A DNA stretch of 64,000 nucleotides from Rhodococcus sp. PAMC28707 (GTDB taxonomy: Bacteria > Actinomycetota > Actinomycetes > Mycobacteriales > Mycobacteriaceae). The translations under genes and the position numbers were made by a program. How positions within the stretch are numbered: the first letter of the stretch is position 1; each line of letters opens with the position of its first letter. The DNA is taken from contig NZ_CP039253.1 in assembly GCF_004795915.1 (NCBI RefSeq), positions 2,046,001-2,110,000 on the forward strand, read 5' to 3'. Shown in pieces: positions 62,702-64,000 of this stretch. The notes under the pieces were generated by a model. It had not been told where the DNA came from. It did no database searches and saw only the letters and a program-made list of their open reading frames with translations.

Positions 62702-64000
62702 CTAATTATCACCCGGCAGGATTGGTGGCTCTAAACCACATCTCTGTATTTCGTACTCCGGAACTCGATCGAATCGGTAGCCGGCATAGAACAGTGAGCG
62801 TTTGATGTTTCTGACGAACAACTCTTTCGTCAGCGGGGCGCGATACGAATCGATGAGTTCACGGGTGTCCTCGCACGAGAGAGCTACACGCGCCTGAGCG
62901 ACCCAGTCCTCGTCCATGTACCAGGGCAGGAACGGATGTTTGTCGACGAGACCCAGATCGGCGACGACCCAGTCCGGGTACAAGTTCTTGTCGTGCCCGA
63001 TGCGGCCGTTCTCCAACCGCTCGGTGTGCGAAGCCAGCGGGTAGGCAAGACCCATTTGGTCGATCACCCGCACATCGAGGCCGACGTTCATGCTCGTCAT
63101 GCCCAGGTTCAAGAAGTAGACCGTGTGACCAGCGCCACCAGGCGGGATCGGCAGGGGCGGCGGCACGACATCCCAGTAGGTGAACTGTGCCGAGGGCAAC
63201 AGGAGCCCGCCGTCCGGGGTGTTCGCGATCGTTTCGACCATCGGTCGCATGCGCGGGTAGTCGAGGTAGTCCGTGGCGAGAATGGGGTGCGCATGCCCGG
63301 TGTTGAGGGAGTAGAAGGCACGCTCGTCCACGATTCCACTGCGACCGACAATGGACCCTTCCGGCATTCCGGTCGTGTTGGCGGCAAAGAATGCCCACAC
63401 GATCGTGGCCAGCCACAGGACGCCGCCGCCTGCCGTTATCAGCACCTGCCGTGTATCGGAATTTTTGTTCGGAATTGTCACGGGTAAGACCGAAATAGGA
63501 AGAAGGAGAGTGAACAATGCCGGCAGGAGTGTGCGGCCGTGCATGAAATCGCCACCGACTCGAACTGCATAAACAGCTGAGAGAAGTCCACCGATCAGGA
63601 CGAATGCGACGACCGCGGTTCGGCTGCGTAAAAGGCTCTGCGCATCTCGGCGCGATCTCGGAATTCGCAGGCCTCCGAGGCCTGACATCGCAGCCGTCAC
63701 CACGCCTGCGACGAACATCAGCAGCAGCGGCAACCACAGCATGTACGGTCCGAGCAAATTCCACAGATAGTCGAAACCCTGTGCCCATTTCGCGCCGCCC
63801 GCATCCTTGGACACCGCAGTGTTCGGGTAGGGCAACCCGTAGTAACCCATCCGCCAAATCTGATATCCGACCGGCACGATGCCTGCGACGACGAAGACTG
63901 CGAGACGACTCTTCCAGGATTGACGCGCAAGAAACAGCATGATGAGCGCGAGCCCCGACAGAATGAGGAGTTCCGGGCGCACCAGCGGACCGAGGCCGGC
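62702..64000 (-). CDS. aftB: arabinofuranosyltransferase AftB (3' part, truncated by window end)
   Basis: The last 432 codons of a GT-C membrane protein; the frame stays open to the window edge, so the N-terminal half is missing. Membrane helices fill the first 200 residues seen, and the loop after the helix VFVVAGIVPVGYQIWRMGYYGLPYPNTA has the tyrosine-rich pattern of AftB. It is followed by a soluble C-terminal domain ('TPDGGLLLPSAQFTYWDVVPPPLP', MGLAYPLASHTERLENGRIGHDKNLYPDW, 'LFVRNIKRSLFYAGYRFDRVPEYEIQRCGLEPP'). AftB adds the terminal beta-1,2 arabinofuranose residues that receive mycolates. Its location after the antigen 85 gene matches Rv3805c beside fbpA. Confidence 0.9.
   Translation of the reverse strand, partial: AGLGPLVRPELLILSGLALIMLFLARQSWKSRLAVFVVAGIVPVGYQIWRMGYYGLPYPNTAVSKDAGGAKWAQGFDYLWNLLGPYMLWLPLLLMFVAGVVTAAMSGLGGLRIPRSRRDAQSLLRSRTAVVAFVLIGGLLSAVYAVRVGGDFMHGRTLLPALFTLLLPISVLPVTIPNKNSDTRQVLITAGGGVLWLATIVWAFFAANTTGMPEGSIVGRSGIVDERAFYSLNTGHAHPILATDYLDYPRMRPMVETIANTPDGGLLLPSAQFTYWDVVPPPLPIPPGGAGHTVYFLNLGMTSMNVGLDVRVIDQMGLAYPLASHTERLENGRIGHDKNLYPDWVVADLGLVDKHPFLPWYMDEDWVAQARVALSCEDTRELIDSYRAPLTKELFVRNIKRSLFYAGYRFDRVPEYEIQRCGLEPPILPGDN

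Overview
The window is chromosomal DNA from a mycolic-acid-containing actinomycete, most likely Rhodococcus or a close relative (Nocardia is possible). The evidence is moderately high GC, frequent GTG starts, and an almost complete mycolyl-arabinogalactan cell-wall locus (GlfT1, GlfT2, DprE1, DprE2, AftA, two Emb proteins, AccD4, Pks13, FadD32, a Culp6-type cutinase, four antigen-85-type mycolyltransferases and the 3' part of aftB). No phage, transposase or CRISPR array was seen. Species-level assignment is not possible from the sequence alone.

Layout. 1-3.5 kb: an alpha/beta hydrolase, a stand-alone antigen-85-type esterase, an Excalibur-domain secreted protein and a formate/nitrite-type channel. 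3.8-9.1 kb: a conservon-type signalling operon (large membrane histidine kinase, Roadblock/LC7, DUF742, small GTPase) followed by an MHYT membrane sensor. The kinase carries four 54-bp tandem repeats in its proline-rich tail. 9.2-11 kb: an NTF2-like protein, a DUF732 lipoprotein, tRNA-Ser(TGA) and a marR gene divergent from a quinone oxidoreductase. 12-17.5 kb: a cysteine-desulfurase-like protein lacking the PLP lysine, the proteasome activator Bpa, and the galactan exporter/priming unit wzm-wzt-glfT1 followed by a methyltransferase. 17.5-19.7 kb: a truncated VOC gene overlapping glfT2.

19.8-27 kb is the least ordinary part. It holds a GT2 glycosyltransferase, a large polytopic membrane protein, a Gfo/Idh/MocA dehydrogenase, a DegT-type aminotransferase, an LpxA-like acyltransferase and a flippase-like membrane protein. 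Together they look like a route for making, N-acylating, flipping and transferring a 3-amino sugar. rmlB, rmlA and rmlC (dTDP-rhamnose for the arabinogalactan linker) follow, split by a three-gene insert containing an EspC/WXG-type protein.

31.9-45.2 kb is the arabinan block: GtrA-family protein, dprE1-dprE2, aftA, an extra GT-C-like membrane protein and two emb genes. 46.7-64 kb is the mycolate block on the minus strand: accD4-pks13-fadD32, an F420-type oxidoreductase, the cutinase, a DUF732 lipoprotein, three mycolyltransferases (one with LGFP wall-binding repeats) and aftB running off the end.

The most unexpected structural signal is a 51-bp interspersed element bounded by imperfect 10-bp inverted repeats. 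One copy is inside the aftA reading frame, adding 17 codons. Three lie in 95-bp tandem units downstream of embB. A fifth supplies the stop codon of an AbiEi-like gene. A second pattern is a TANNNT -10-like hexamer 6-8 nt before the start codon of at least ten genes, suggesting widespread leaderless or near-leaderless transcription.
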